A program made the translations under genes and the position numbers. Of a stretch of 64,000 bases of DNA, positions 8,354 to 17,900 are shown one piece after another. How positions within the stretch are numbered: the first letter of the stretch is position 1; each line of letters begins with the position of its first letter. The stretch covers positions 372,001 to 436,000 of the forward strand of contig JAEBDY010000004.1 in NCBI GenBank assembly GCA_049997955.1, in the 5' to 3' direction. The notes beneath the pieces are model-generated. The model ran no database searches and was not told the origin of the DNA. It saw only the letters and a list, made by a program, of their open reading frames with translations. The stretch is from Umezawaea sp049997955. Its GTDB lineage: Bacteria > Actinomycetota > Actinomycetes > Mycobacteriales > Pseudonocardiaceae.

Positions 8354-8567
8354 CGGACTGGCCGGACGGACTGGCCGAACGGGCGGGCCAGACGGGCGGG
8401 CCAGGCGAACGGGCCACGCGGTACGGCCGGACGGGCCGGGCTGGCGGGAGGGGCCGGGCTGGCGGGCGGGCAGGCCGGGCGGGCGAGACGGGCGGGCAGG
8501 CCGGGCGGGCCAGGCGGGCGGGCGAGACGGGCGGGCGGGCAGGCCAGGCGGGCAGGCCGGGCTGACT
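8354..8567 (+). repeat. Degenerate GGGCGGGC/CAGGCCGGGCGGG repeat tract
   Basis: About 210 bases consist almost wholly of variants of a 7-12 base unit (GGGCGGGC, AGGCCGGGCGGGC, GAGACGGGCGGGC). GC content approaches 85-90 percent and G greatly exceeds C in runs. It resembles slippage-generated satellite DNA. All six frames read as repetitive Gly/Arg/Ala or Pro/Ala/Arg, arguing against a real protein. Confidence 0.65.
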
Positions 8568-8787
8568 GACTGGCCAGGCAAGCGATCGAGCACGCCGGAA
8601 GACACAAAGGATCAAGCCAACCCCGGTCAAGCAGAGCATCACCACCCTCAAGAACCGAACCAGGACGAGCCACGAGGCCACCGAGCAGGCCGGTCGTCGA
8701 TCACCCGGAGTCCTTTGCGTACGGTCTCACCTGGGTGTCCTCGACCGACCCGATGACGCCGCTCCCCTGCTCCGACGGGATCCCGCC

Positions 8788-9987
8788 ATGGCCACCGCAG
8801 CACCCACCGCCCCGGCGCGCGCCGCCCGCGCCGCCGTGGCCGCCCTGTTCCTGACCAACGGCGCTCTCTTCGCCAACGTGGTCCCCCGCTACCCCGAGAT
8901 CAAGTCGAGCCTGGAGCTCAGCAACACCGTCCTCGGCGCCGCGCTGGCCGGGTTCCCGCTGGGCGCGCTGGTCGCGGGCCTGCTCGCGGCGACCGCGATC
9001 CGCCGGTTCCGGTCGTCCCGCGTCGCCGCGCTCGGCATCGTGCTGCTGGCCGCCACGACCCTGCTGATCCCGGTGGCGCCGAACTGGATCGCCCTGGGTG
9101 GCGTCCTGTTCCTCGTCGGCGCGCTGGACGCCGTGGTCGACGTCGCGCAGAACGCCCACGGCCTGCGCGTGCAGCGGTTGTACGGCCGGTCGATCGTGAA
9201 CTCGTTCCACGGCGTGTGGAGCATCGGCGCCGTGCTGGGCGGTCTGATGGGCGCCGCCGCCGCGGGCCTGCGCGTCCCGCTCATGGTCCACCTCGGTTTC
9301 TCCGCCGCGCTGTTCAGCCTGGTCGCGCTGGCCGCCTACCGCTTCCTGCTGCCCGGTCACGAGGACGCCGAACGCACCGAACCGGTCGTCTCCGCCCCGG
9401 CGGGACGCCGCGCGTTCGCGGGCACGGCGGTCCGGATGCTCGCCGCGCTCGGCGTCCTCGCCGCGTGCGGCGCGCTGGTCGAGGACGCGGGCGCGTCGTG
9501 GGGCGCGATCTACCTCAGCGACGACCTGAACACCAGCGCGGCCACGGCGGGGCTCGCCTTCGTCGCGCTCCAGGTGGCCATGACCATCGGCCGCCTCACC
9601 GGGGACCGGGCCGTGGACCGGTTCGGCCAGCGGACCGTCGTGCGCGCGGGCGGCGCGTTCGCCGCGGTCGGCATGGGTCTCGCGCTGGCCGTGCCGACGG
9701 TCGGCACGGCGCTCGCGGGCTTCGCACTGGCGGGTCTGGGCGTCGCGACCCTCGTTCCCGCCGCGATGCACACCGCCGACGAACTCCCCGGCCTGCCCAA
9801 CGGCGTCGGCCTCACCGTCGTCAGCTGGCTGCTGCGCGTCGGCTTCCTGCTGTCGCCGCCGATCGTGGGGTTCATCGCCGACCTGACCAGCCTGCGCGTC
9901 GGCCTGCTCAGCGTCGTGTTCGCGGGCGTCGTCACGTTCGTCCTCAGCCGCGTGCTGGTGAACCGGACAGGCGGCGAGACCGCCTAG
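8788..9987 (+). CDS. MFS transporter
   Basis: A 399-residue membrane protein with about twelve hydrophobic helices in two halves of six. The first half carries the conserved loop 2-3 region after LGAALAGFPLGALVAGLLA. The loop after helix 8 contains GRLTGDRAVDRFGQR, which fits the MFS motif A (G-x-L-x-D-R-x-G-R/Q-R). A hydrophilic loop of about 25 residues (HEDAERTEPVVSAPAGRR) separates the halves. The fold is typical of small sugar or drug:proton antiporters; the substrate cannot be told. The ribosome site before ATG 8788 is weak. A strong terminator follows, so the gene is probably monocistronic. Confidence 0.9.
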   Translation: MATAAPTAPARAARAAVAALFLTNGALFANVVPRYPEIKSSLELSNTVLGAALAGFPLGALVAGLLAATAIRRFRSSRVAALGIVLLAATTLLIPVAPNWIALGGVLFLVGALDAVVDVAQNAHGLRVQRLYGRSIVNSFHGVWSIGAVLGGLMGAAAAGLRVPLMVHLGFSAALFSLVALAAYRFLLPGHEDAERTEPVVSAPAGRRAFAGTAVRMLAALGVLAACGALVEDAGASWGAIYLSDDLNTSAATAGLAFVALQVAMTIGRLTGDRAVDRFGQRTVVRAGGAFAAVGMGLALAVPTVGTALAGFALAGLGVATLVPAAMHTADELPGLPNGVGLTVVSWLLRVGFLLSPPIVGFIADLTSLRVGLLSVVFAGVVTFVLSRVLVNRTGGETA

Positions 9988-10292
9988 CTCGAAGGACGAA
10001 CAAGACGAAGCAGACATTCGGGGGCGGGTCGCTGGTCGACCCGCCCCCGAACCACGTCCAGCCCCGGCCGACTGAAGTCGAATTTTTACGCCAATCCGTC
10101 AAGTTATTGCGTTCAGTTCACGCCATGTTGCATCCTGGTGACCGCTCCGTGAACGAGGAGGCCAACGATGGCGTGACCCTCGGCTACTCCCACGACAACT
10201 CCTCGCCGTTCGCGCGACGCCCTGTCCGCGCGCCCCCCGCCACGTCCACGCACGTGGCACACCCCTGCCGTTTCGACAGAAACGAAGACGCC
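9988..10292 (+). other. Intergenic region before the GH87-like gene
   Basis: The first 65 bases hold the terminator of the MFS gene. The remaining 240 bases are locally AT-rich around 10080-10110 (a TTTTTAC and a CAAGTTATTG stretch), as expected of a promoter, but I cannot assign -35/-10 boxes with confidence. No small gene is visible. Confidence 0.4.
10017..10051 (+). terminator. Terminator hairpin after the MFS gene
   Basis: A perfect 15-bp stem (TTCGGGGGCGGGTCG and complement) with a 5-base loop lies 30 bases past the MFS stop. There is no T-run, as is common in high-GC actinomycetes. Confidence 0.75.
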
Positions 10293-13200
10293 ATGAACCA
10301 GCTCACCAGGCGGCTGACCAGCGGATTTCTCGCGGTCGGCCTCATCGCTCTCGGCATGTCGCCGCCCGTCGCGTCGGCGGCGGGCGGCCCCAACCTCGCC
10401 TCCGGCAAGACCGTCTCGGCGAGCGCGTCGAACGGGAACCAGCCCGCCTCGAACGTGAACGACGGCAACCAGAACACGTACTGGGAGAGTCCGAACAACG
10501 CCTTCCCGCAGTGGGTGCAGATCGACCTCGGCAGCAGCGCCGACGTCGACCAGGTGATCCTGAGGCTCCCGGCCACGTGGGGTGCGCGCACGCAGACGTT
10601 GAGCGTGCAGGGCAGTTCGAACGGCACCTCCTTCAGCCCGCTGTCGGCGTCGGCGGCACGGGTCTTCGACCCCGCCACCGCCAACACCGTGACCGTCGGC
10701 TTCAGCGCGGCGAGCGTCCGGTACGTGCGCGTGGACGTCACCGCGAACACCGGCTGGCCCGCGGCGCAGCTCGCGGAGGTCCAGGTCCACGGCGCGACCG
10801 GGTCGTCGGCGAACCTGGCGCAGGGCAAGGCGATGTCGGCGAGCAGTTCCCAGTCGGAGTACCCGGCGGGCAACGGCAACGACGGCAACCAGAACTCCTA
10901 CTGGGAGAGCGGCAACAACGCGTTCCCGCAGTGGCTCCAGGTCGACCTCGGCGCCTCCACGAGCGTCAACCGCGTGGTGCTGAAGCTCCCGACGGCATGG
11001 GGCTCGCGCACGCAGACCCTGGCCGTCCAGGGCAGTGCGAACGGCAGCGCGTTCACCGACCTCGTCGGCTCGGCGCAGTACGCCTTCGCGCCCGCGAACG
11101 GCAACGCGGTGACGGTCCCGTTCACCGCGACGACCACCCGGTACGTGCGGCTGGCCATCACGGCCAACACCGGCCAGCCGGGCGGGCAGCTGTCGGAGTT
11201 CGAGGTCTACGGGCCGACGTCCGGCGGTGACACGGCCGCCCCGACCGCTCCCGGCTCGCTGGCGTTCACCGAGCCCGCGAGCGGGCAGATCCGGCTGACC
11301 TGGACCGCGTCGAGCGACAACGTCGGCGTCACCGGCTACGACGTGTACGCCAACGGCCAGGTGCGCGGCACGGTGGCGGGCAACGTCCTCACCTACACCG
11401 ACACGCAGCCGCTCACCACGACGGTCGAGTACCACGTGCGGGCGCGGGACGCGGCGGGCAACCAGTCGCCGAACAGCAACCGCGTCACCCGCACCGGCCA
11501 GGGTCCCGCCGACCCGACGCCGCCGACCGCCCCCGGCTCCCTGGCCTTCACCCAGCCCGCCGCGGGCCAGATCCGGCTGACCTGGACCGCCTCGACGGAC
11601 AACGTCGGCGTCACCGGCTACGACGTGTACGTCAACGGCCGGCCCACCAGCGTGGCGGGCAACGTCCTGACGTTCACCGACACCCAGCCCGCCACCGCGA
11701 CGGTCGAGTACTTCGTCCGGGCGCGCGACGCCGCGGGCAACCAGTCCGGCGACAGCAACCACGTCACCCGCACCGGCCAGAACACCGGCGGCGCGAACCT
11801 CGCGCGCGGCAAAGCGATCGAGGCGTCCTCCTCGCAGTTCACGTTCGTCGCGGCCAACGCCAACGACGACAGCACGAGCACCTACTGGGAGTCGGCCGGG
11901 TTCGAGTCGACCCTGACGGTCAAGCTCGGCTCCAACGCCGACGTCTCCTCCGTCGTGCTCAAGCTCAACCCCGACCAGGCGTGGGGCACGCGCAGCCAGA
12001 CGGTCGAGGTGCTCGGCCGCGAGCAGTCGGGCACGACGTTCAGCTCGATTAAGGCGCTGGCGACCTACGTCTTCACCCCGACCACCGCGAACACGGTGAC
12101 GATCCCGGTCACCGGGCGGGCGGCCGACGTGCGGCTGCGCTTCACCGCCAACACCGGGGCGCCCGGCGCGCAGGTCGCCGAGTTCCAGGTCGTCGGCACC
12201 CCGGCGCCCAACCCCGACCTGGTGGTGACCGGAACGACCTGGACCCCGGCGTCACCGAACGAGACCAGCCCCGTCTCCCTGTCCGCCACGGTGAAGAACA
12301 TCGGCACGGCGCCCGCCGCCGCGTCCACGGTGGACTTCAGCCTGGCGGGCACCGTCGTGGGCAGCACGCCGGTCGGCGCGCTCGCCGCTGGAGCCTCGGC
12401 CACCGTGTCGGTCGCCGTCGGACCTCGACCGATGGGCAGCTACACCGTCTCCTCGCTGGTCGACCCGGCCAACCGGGTCGTCGAGCAGGACGACACCAAC
12501 AACCGCTTCACCGCGTCGTCGCCGCTGGTGGTCGCGCAGGCTCCCGGACCGGACCTCCAGGTCACCGGCATCACCACCAACCCGCCGAACCCGGCGGTCG
12601 GCGCGGCGGTCGCGTTCACCGTCGCGGTCAACAACCGCGGCACCAGCGCGGTCGCCGCGGGCACGGTCACCCGCGTCTCGGTCGGCGGCACGACGCTGAA
12701 CACCAGCACCGGGGCCATCGCGGCCGGGGTGACGGTGTCCGTGGCCATCAGCGGAACGTGGACGGCCACCAACGGCGGCGCCACGATCACGGCCACGGCC
12801 GACGCGACGAACACCGTGGCGGAGACGAGCGAGACCAACAACACCGCCACCCAGTCCATCGTGGTCGGACGCGGGGCGGCGGTGCCGTACACCGAGTACG
12901 AGGCGGAAGCCGCGCGCTACCAGGGCACGCTGCTGACGGCGGACCCGCTGCGGACGTTCGGGCACACCAACTTCGCCACGGAGTCGTCCGGGCGGCAGTC
13001 GGTGCGGCTGAACAGCACCGGGCAGTTCGTCGAGTTCACCTCGACCAACCAGTCCAACTCCATCGTCGTGCGCAACTCCATCCCGGACGCGCCCGGCGGT
13101 GGCGGCATCGACGCCACGATCAGCCTGTACGTCAACGACACCTTCGCGCAGAAGCTGACGCTGTCGTCCAAGCACAGCTGGCTCTACGGCAACGTCGACG

Positions 13201-14660
13201 GTCCCGAGGCGCTGACCAACACCCCGCAGGCCGACGCGCGGCGGCTGTTCGACGAGTCGCACGCGCTGCTGTCCGCGAGCTACCCGCCCGGCACGAGGTT
13301 CAAGCTGCAGCGCGACGCCGGTGACACGGCCTCGTTCTACATCCTGGACCTGATCGACCTGGAGCAGGTCGCCCCCGCGTCGAGCCAGCCGGCGGGCTGC
13401 ACGTCGATCACGTCCTACGGCGCGGTCGCGAACGACGGCGTGGACGACACGGACGCGATCCAGCGGGCCGTGACGGACGACCAGAACGGCGTCATCAGCT
13501 GCGTGTGGATCCCGGCCGGGCAGTGGCGGCAGGAGAAGAAGATCCTCACCGACGACCCGCTGAACCGCGGTCAGTTCAACCAGGTGGGCATCAGCAACGT
13601 CACGATCCGCGGCGCGGGCATGTGGCACTCGCAGCTGTACACGCTGACCGAGCCGCAGAACGCGGTCGGCGGCATCAACCACCCGCACGAGGGCAACTTC
13701 GGGTTCGACATCGACAAGAACACGCAGATCTCCGACATCGCCATCTTCGGCTCCGGCCGGATCCGCGGCGGTGACGGCAACGCCGAGGGCGGCGTCGGCC
13801 TCAACGGCCGGTTCGGCACCGGTACGAAGATCAGCAACGTGTGGATCGAGCACGCCAACGTGGGTGTCTGGGTCGGCCGCGACTACGACAACATCCCCGA
13901 CCTGTGGGGACCGGCGGACGGCCTGGAGTTCAGCGGGATGCGCATCCGCGACACCTACGCCGACGGCATCAACTTCTCCAACGGCACCAGGAACTCGCGG
14001 GTGTTCAACTCCTCGTTCCGCACCACCGGTGACGACGCGCTCGCGGTGTGGGCCAACAAGTACGTGAAGGACCAGAACACCGACGTCGCCCACGACAACC
14101 ACTTCGTCAACAACACGATCCAGTTGCCCTGGCGCGCAACGGGTATCGCGATCTACGGCGGGTACGGCAACTCGATCGAGAACAACCTGGTCTACGACAC
14201 GATGAACTACCCCGGCATCATGCTGGCGACGGACCACGACCCGCTGCCCTTCTCGGGCACTACGCTGATAGCCAACAACGCCCTCTACCGTTGCGGCGGC
14301 GTGTTCTGGGGCGAGGACCAGGAGTTCGGCGCGCTCACGTTGTTCGCGGCGAACAAGGACATCACCGGTGTGACCATCCGGGACACCGACATCCACGACT
14401 CGACCTACGACGGCATCCAGTTCAAGACCGGCGGCGGCACCATGCCGGGCGTCGTGATCAGCAACGTGAAGATCGACAAGTCGAACAACGGCTCGGGCAT
14501 CCTGGCCATGAGCGGTGCGCGGGGCAGTGCCACGCTGACCGGTGTCACCATCACGAACTCGGCACAGGGCAACGTCCTGATCGAGCCGGGATCGGGCTTC
14601 ACGATCACCGGCGGCTCGACGGCGTCGAGCAGGCCCGCGAAGGCGGGTGGGCCGAAGTAG
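10293..14660 (+). CDS. Secreted multimodular GH87-like alpha-1,3-glucanase (mycodextranase family)
   Basis: A 1455-residue exported enzyme. ATG 10293 starts a signal peptide (basic MNQLTRR, hydrophobic core, cleavage after SAA near residue 30). Modules in order: discoidin/F5-8C-like domains at about 34-167 and 174-307, fibronectin III repeats at 316-403 and 411-496, a third discoidin-like domain at 501-636, CARDB-like domains at 642-748 and 752-858, a CBM6/35-like region at 865-1027, then a right-handed beta-helix catalytic domain (about 1036-1455) opening with SYGAVANDGVDDTDAIQ. Asp in TYADGIN (about 1224) and the pair in TGDDAL (about 1247-1248) match the spacing of catalytic Asp residues known in GH87. 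Likely role: hydrolysis of fungal-wall or bacterial alpha-1,3-glucan. GH55-like or another pectate-lyase-fold activity is the alternative. Confidence 0.85.
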   Translation: MNQLTRRLTSGFLAVGLIALGMSPPVASAAGGPNLASGKTVSASASNGNQPASNVNDGNQNTYWESPNNAFPQWVQIDLGSSADVDQVILRLPATWGARTQTLSVQGSSNGTSFSPLSASAARVFDPATANTVTVGFSAASVRYVRVDVTANTGWPAAQLAEVQVHGATGSSANLAQGKAMSASSSQSEYPAGNGNDGNQNSYWESGNNAFPQWLQVDLGASTSVNRVVLKLPTAWGSRTQTLAVQGSANGSAFTDLVGSAQYAFAPANGNAVTVPFTATTTRYVRLAITANTGQPGGQLSEFEVYGPTSGGDTAAPTAPGSLAFTEPASGQIRLTWTASSDNVGVTGYDVYANGQVRGTVAGNVLTYTDTQPLTTTVEYHVRARDAAGNQSPNSNRVTRTGQGPADPTPPTAPGSLAFTQPAAGQIRLTWTASTDNVGVTGYDVYVNGRPTSVAGNVLTFTDTQPATATVEYFVRARDAAGNQSGDSNHVTRTGQNTGGANLARGKAIEASSSQFTFVAANANDDSTSTYWESAGFESTLTVKLGSNADVSSVVLKLNPDQAWGTRSQTVEVLGREQSGTTFSSIKALATYVFTPTTANTVTIPVTGRAADVRLRFTANTGAPGAQVAEFQVVGTPAPNPDLVVTGTTWTPASPNETSPVSLSATVKNIGTAPAAASTVDFSLAGTVVGSTPVGALAAGASATVSVAVGPRPMGSYTVSSLVDPANRVVEQDDTNNRFTASSPLVVAQAPGPDLQVTGITTNPPNPAVGAAVAFTVAVNNRGTSAVAAGTVTRVSVGGTTLNTSTGAIAAGVTVSVAISGTWTATNGGATITATADATNTVAETSETNNTATQSIVVGRGAAVPYTEYEAEAARYQGTLLTADPLRTFGHTNFATESSGRQSVRLNSTGQFVEFTSTNQSNSIVVRNSIPDAPGGGGIDATISLYVNDTFAQKLTLSSKHSWLYGNVDGPEALTNTPQADARRLFDESHALLSASYPPGTRFKLQRDAGDTASFYILDLIDLEQVAPASSQPAGCTSITSYGAVANDGVDDTDAIQRAVTDDQNGVISCVWIPAGQWRQEKKILTDDPLNRGQFNQVGISNVTIRGAGMWHSQLYTLTEPQNAVGGINHPHEGNFGFDIDKNTQISDIAIFGSGRIRGGDGNAEGGVGLNGRFGTGTKISNVWIEHANVGVWVGRDYDNIPDLWGPADGLEFSGMRIRDTYADGINFSNGTRNSRVFNSSFRTTGDDALAVWANKYVKDQNTDVAHDNHFVNNTIQLPWRATGIAIYGGYGNSIENNLVYDTMNYPGIMLATDHDPLPFSGTTLIANNALYRCGGVFWGEDQEFGALTLFAANKDITGVTIRDTDIHDSTYDGIQFKTGGGTMPGVVISNVKIDKSNNGSGILAMSGARGSATLTGVTITNSAQGNVLIEPGSGFTITGGSTASSRPAKAGGPK

Positions 14661-14665
14661 CGGGT

Positions 14666-14693
14666 GGCCGGGCGTCCTCCTGGACGCCCGGCC
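14666..14693. terminator. Bidirectional terminator hairpin
   Basis: A 12-bp perfect stem (GGCCGGGCGTCC and complement) with a TCCT loop lies between two convergent stops: the GH87-like gene ends 5 bases before it and the small minus-strand frame ends directly after it. Confidence 0.75.
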
Positions 14694-14870
14694 TCACTTC
14701 CAGTACCTGCCGTACTTCTTCCGGTACTTGGCGTTCTTCTCGCGAGGCGAGGGCCAGACGTCGTGTGCCCACGGAACGGGCTCGGTCGTCGCGTCCATGA
14801 AGGACTGGTACGCGGCGTTCCGCCGGTCGCGGTCGGTGCCCCAGAGGTCGGCGAAGTCGGCGGGAATCAT
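14694..14870 (-). CDS. Small 58-residue protein or 3'-truncated relic, unknown function
   Basis: The frame runs ATG 14870 to TGA 14694. The product starts MIPADFADLWGTDRDRRN, continues with a PVPWAHDVWPSP segment, and ends in a very basic tail (KNAKYRKKYGRYWK). The LW..DR..RN pattern followed by W.(H/Y)(D/E)VW resembles, from memory, the opening of larger helical-repeat proteins of actinomycetes; here it stops short. Codon use (G/C third positions, no rare codons) looks like coding sequence. A stop three codons upstream fixes the start, but the Shine-Dalgarno is poor. It may be an intact small gene or the front end of a lost larger one. It lies 67 bp from the divergent HEAT-like gene. Confidence 0.45.
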   Translation of the reverse strand: MIPADFADLWGTDRDRRNAAYQSFMDATTEPVPWAHDVWPSPREKNAKYRKKYGRYWK

Positions 14871-14937
14871 CCGGGGAACTCACCGCCGCTTGGCCAAATC
14901 GGTGGCGAGCGGCCCGGATGGACATCAGAATCCCCTC

Positions 14938-17900
14938 GTGACCACTTCCGCACGACGGCTGCTCCGCTCGCTCGACCCGCTGCCCTTCGGCGCGCGCCAG
15001 AGGACCCTGTCCGAGACCGCCCGACGGCTTGCGGGCACGGCCGAGCTGGACGGTCTGCTGCGCGAGCTGGACACCGACGAGTTCGCGCGGCGGATCGGGC
15101 TGCACCTGGCGTACGTGGCCGAGCACCGCGACCACGTGCGGGCGGCCCTGGCCGCGCGGGAGACCGCGGTGGTGCGGCACGCGATCGGCGCGGGCATCCG
15201 GCTCGGACTGCCCGCCGAGGCGTTCGTCGACCGGCTGCCGCACCTGCCGACGGCGCTGCGCGGGGCCCTGTACAACGGGGTCCGGCGGCGCAAGGCGACC
15301 GCGCTGGCCGACGCGCTGCTGCCCCGCGTGCGGGAGGCGTTCGGCGACCGGGAGGCCGCCTCGCTGCTGGCCGCGTGCTCGACGCCGGTCGCGGTGGCGG
15401 AACTGCCGGGCCTGGCGCACGCCGTGGCGAACTGGTCCGCGATCGGCAAGCGGCACCCGGAGGCGTTCCTCGACCTGGTCGACGCCGAGCTCGCGACGAT
15501 GACCCCCGCGTGGTGGCCGAGGGTGTGGGAACGGCTGGGCGGCGGTATCGCCGCGACGGCGGAGTCCTCGCCCGAGCGGGTGCTGGACCTCGTGGAGCGG
15601 ACGCTGCCGCACGCGCCGCTGCCACGGGGCCTGGTCGACGTGCTGGGCGTGCTGGCGCGGCACTCCCCCGACCGCGTGGTGCGGATCCTGCTCGACCCGC
15701 GGCGCACCGGGTCCACCCCGGACCGCCGGTCGCTGTGGCGCAGGCTGGCGGGCATCGGCGAGACCGAGCTGATCGGTCTGGCCCGGCTGCTCGACGGCGC
15801 ACCGCTGGTCCGGTTCCTGCACGCGCTGCCCCCGTCCCGCCGCGCGGCCGTCTTCGCGGGAGCCGTGGGCGGGCAGGCCGACGTGCCGCTGACCGCGCTG
15901 GACGAACTGCCCGCCGTCGCGCGGGCGGAGGAGGCACGGCGGCTGCTGGGGCTGCGCGTCAACGCCGACGAGCCGTCGAGGCGGCTCGCCGTGACCGCGC
16001 GCCTCGACTGGGCCGAGGCCGCCCCGGTGCTGCGCGAGGCGACGAAGAGGGCGAAGGCGGACGAGCGGGCCGCGGCGTACCCCCTGTACATCGCGGCGGG
16101 TGCGGCCAACCGCGACCCGGAGGCGTTCGCGGAGCTGCTCGGCACCCTGACCAGGCTGCCGAACGAGCAGGACCCGGTGCGGGCGGCGGCGCTCACCGCG
16201 CTCGCGGACGTGCCGTCGTGGCTGTTCCGGCCGTCGGAGTCGGACCTGCTGGTGAAGCTGATGACCGACGCCGCCCAGGCGCGGGACTGCTCGTGGAGCA
16301 CGCAGCACGCCGTCAGCTCGCTGGCGGGCGCGCTGATCCGCGAGGGCGCGGTGTCGCGCCGCCCCGAACTGCTGGACGCGGGCATGGCGGGGTTGGAGAG
16401 CCTGGGCAGGCACGTGTCGTGGATCAACCTGAACGGGCTGGACGAGGCCCTGCCGCACGGCGCCGAGCACCAGGTGTTCGACGCGCTGCGCGGGCGGCTG
16501 GCCGCGGACGCGGCGCGGGGCCGGTACGCGGTGCTGCTGGCGCTCGCGTCCGGGCTGGACAAGCGCGCGTGGGGCATGGCGGCGTTGCAGGACCTGCTGG
16601 ACGAGGCGCGGTCGGCGAAGGACGACTCCGTGGTGTCGCAGGCCGTCGGTCTCTGGCTCGCCCCGCCCGCGACCCGCGACGTCCGGGTGGAGCGGGTGCT
16701 GCGCGGCGACCGGTCGACGATCACCCTTCCCGCGGTGCTGACCGCCATCGGGTTCCGGCGCACGGACCTGCTCGACGACGTGATCGGCAAGTCGCTGCGC
16801 GGCCGGTTCCTCAAGCGCGGACCGCGGTACGTGCCCGCGTTCGAGGGCTGCTTCCACCGCTGGCTGCCGCGCCAGACCGCGGCGTTCGCGAAGGAGCTGG
16901 CGGCCGTCGCGGGCGACCGGCGCGCGAACGTCTACGAGCGGGCGAACGCCGTGCGCGCGCTCGGCCGCGTGCCCGGCACCGCGGACGTGGTGCGCGGGTT
17001 CACCACCGACCGCGAGGTGCAGGTGGTCGAGGCGGCGCTGTCCGCGCTGGCGTGGACCGACGAGCCCGGCGACGTGCTGGTGGACCTCCTCGCCCACGTG
17101 GACGGCGACCGCGCGCGGGTCGCGGTGTACTCGGCGACCAGGGCGGCCCGCTTCACCGCTCCGGACCGGCTCGGCGAGCGGCTCGGCCTGCTGCTGGACA
17201 GCCGCAAGGTGACCGCGCGCAAGGAGGCGATCCGGCTGCTGGCCGAGCACCACGTGCCCGGCGCGGTCGCACTGCTGGCGAACGCGTGGGCCGGCCCGAA
17301 CAGCCACCGGGACGTGCGGCGCGCGGTGGTGTGGGCGTCCGAGTGGTTCCTGGACGACGAGGCCGCGTGGGACCTGCTGGCCAAGGCCGCGGCCGACGAG
17401 CCCGCGGTGGCGGCGACGCTGCTCGACCGGTCGCCGTTCACCGTGGCGCCGCACCACCGCGCCCGGTACGCGGCGCTGGTGCGGACCGTCGTGGCCGCGC
17501 CGCACGGCGACCCCACCGTGCTGCGCAACCCGACGCTGCCGCTGTGGACCCGGTGGGACCACGAGGGCACGGCGCTGCTGGTCGACCTCGTCACCGATCT
17601 CGACAACACGGCGACGTGGGCGCCCGCGCTCACCGCGCTGCTGGACGTCTGCGGGGTGGCGGACGACGTCGAGCCGCTGCGCACGACCGTGGCCCGGCTG
17701 CTGGCGGTGGACGACCCGTTCGACGCCGAGGCGGACCGCGACCTGCCCGTCCGGCAGCGGATCGGGGCACTGGCGCGGACCGTGGCGGGCGGAGGCCGGT
17801 CGTCGGCGCTGCGCGCGGCGGCGAAGGCGTTGTCGGCGGACCTGGCCGTGGCGCCGGAGCACCGCGGGTCGGCCGTCGCGCTCGCCGTGGCCGCCGTCCC

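Larger units (their letters stand above)
7269..8787. other. 1.5-kb gene-poor, low-complexity stretch
   Basis: No frame here has a recognisable domain, and the open frames found are compositionally biased (long runs of Pro-Ala-Arg, Gly-Arg or Pro-Ser). The segment includes A/C-rich DNA at about 7330-7570, G/A-rich repetitive DNA at about 7620-8020, a long hairpin at 8111-8169 and degenerate GGGCGGGCAGGCC-type repeats at about 8350-8570. I see no tRNA or transposase in it. The last 90 bases serve as leader of the MFS gene. Confidence 0.6.

Noticed and set aside
7745..8570. CRISPR array
   Set aside because: The repeats are short, degenerate and contiguous, with no regular spacers and no cas genes nearby.
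8122..8673. Pro/Ala/Arg-rich minus-strand frames that look like a PARLARPPGPP repeat protein
   Set aside because: All frames of the GGGCGGGC repeat read as repetitive peptides; no ribosome site, signal peptide or family supports a collagen-like or cell-wall protein.
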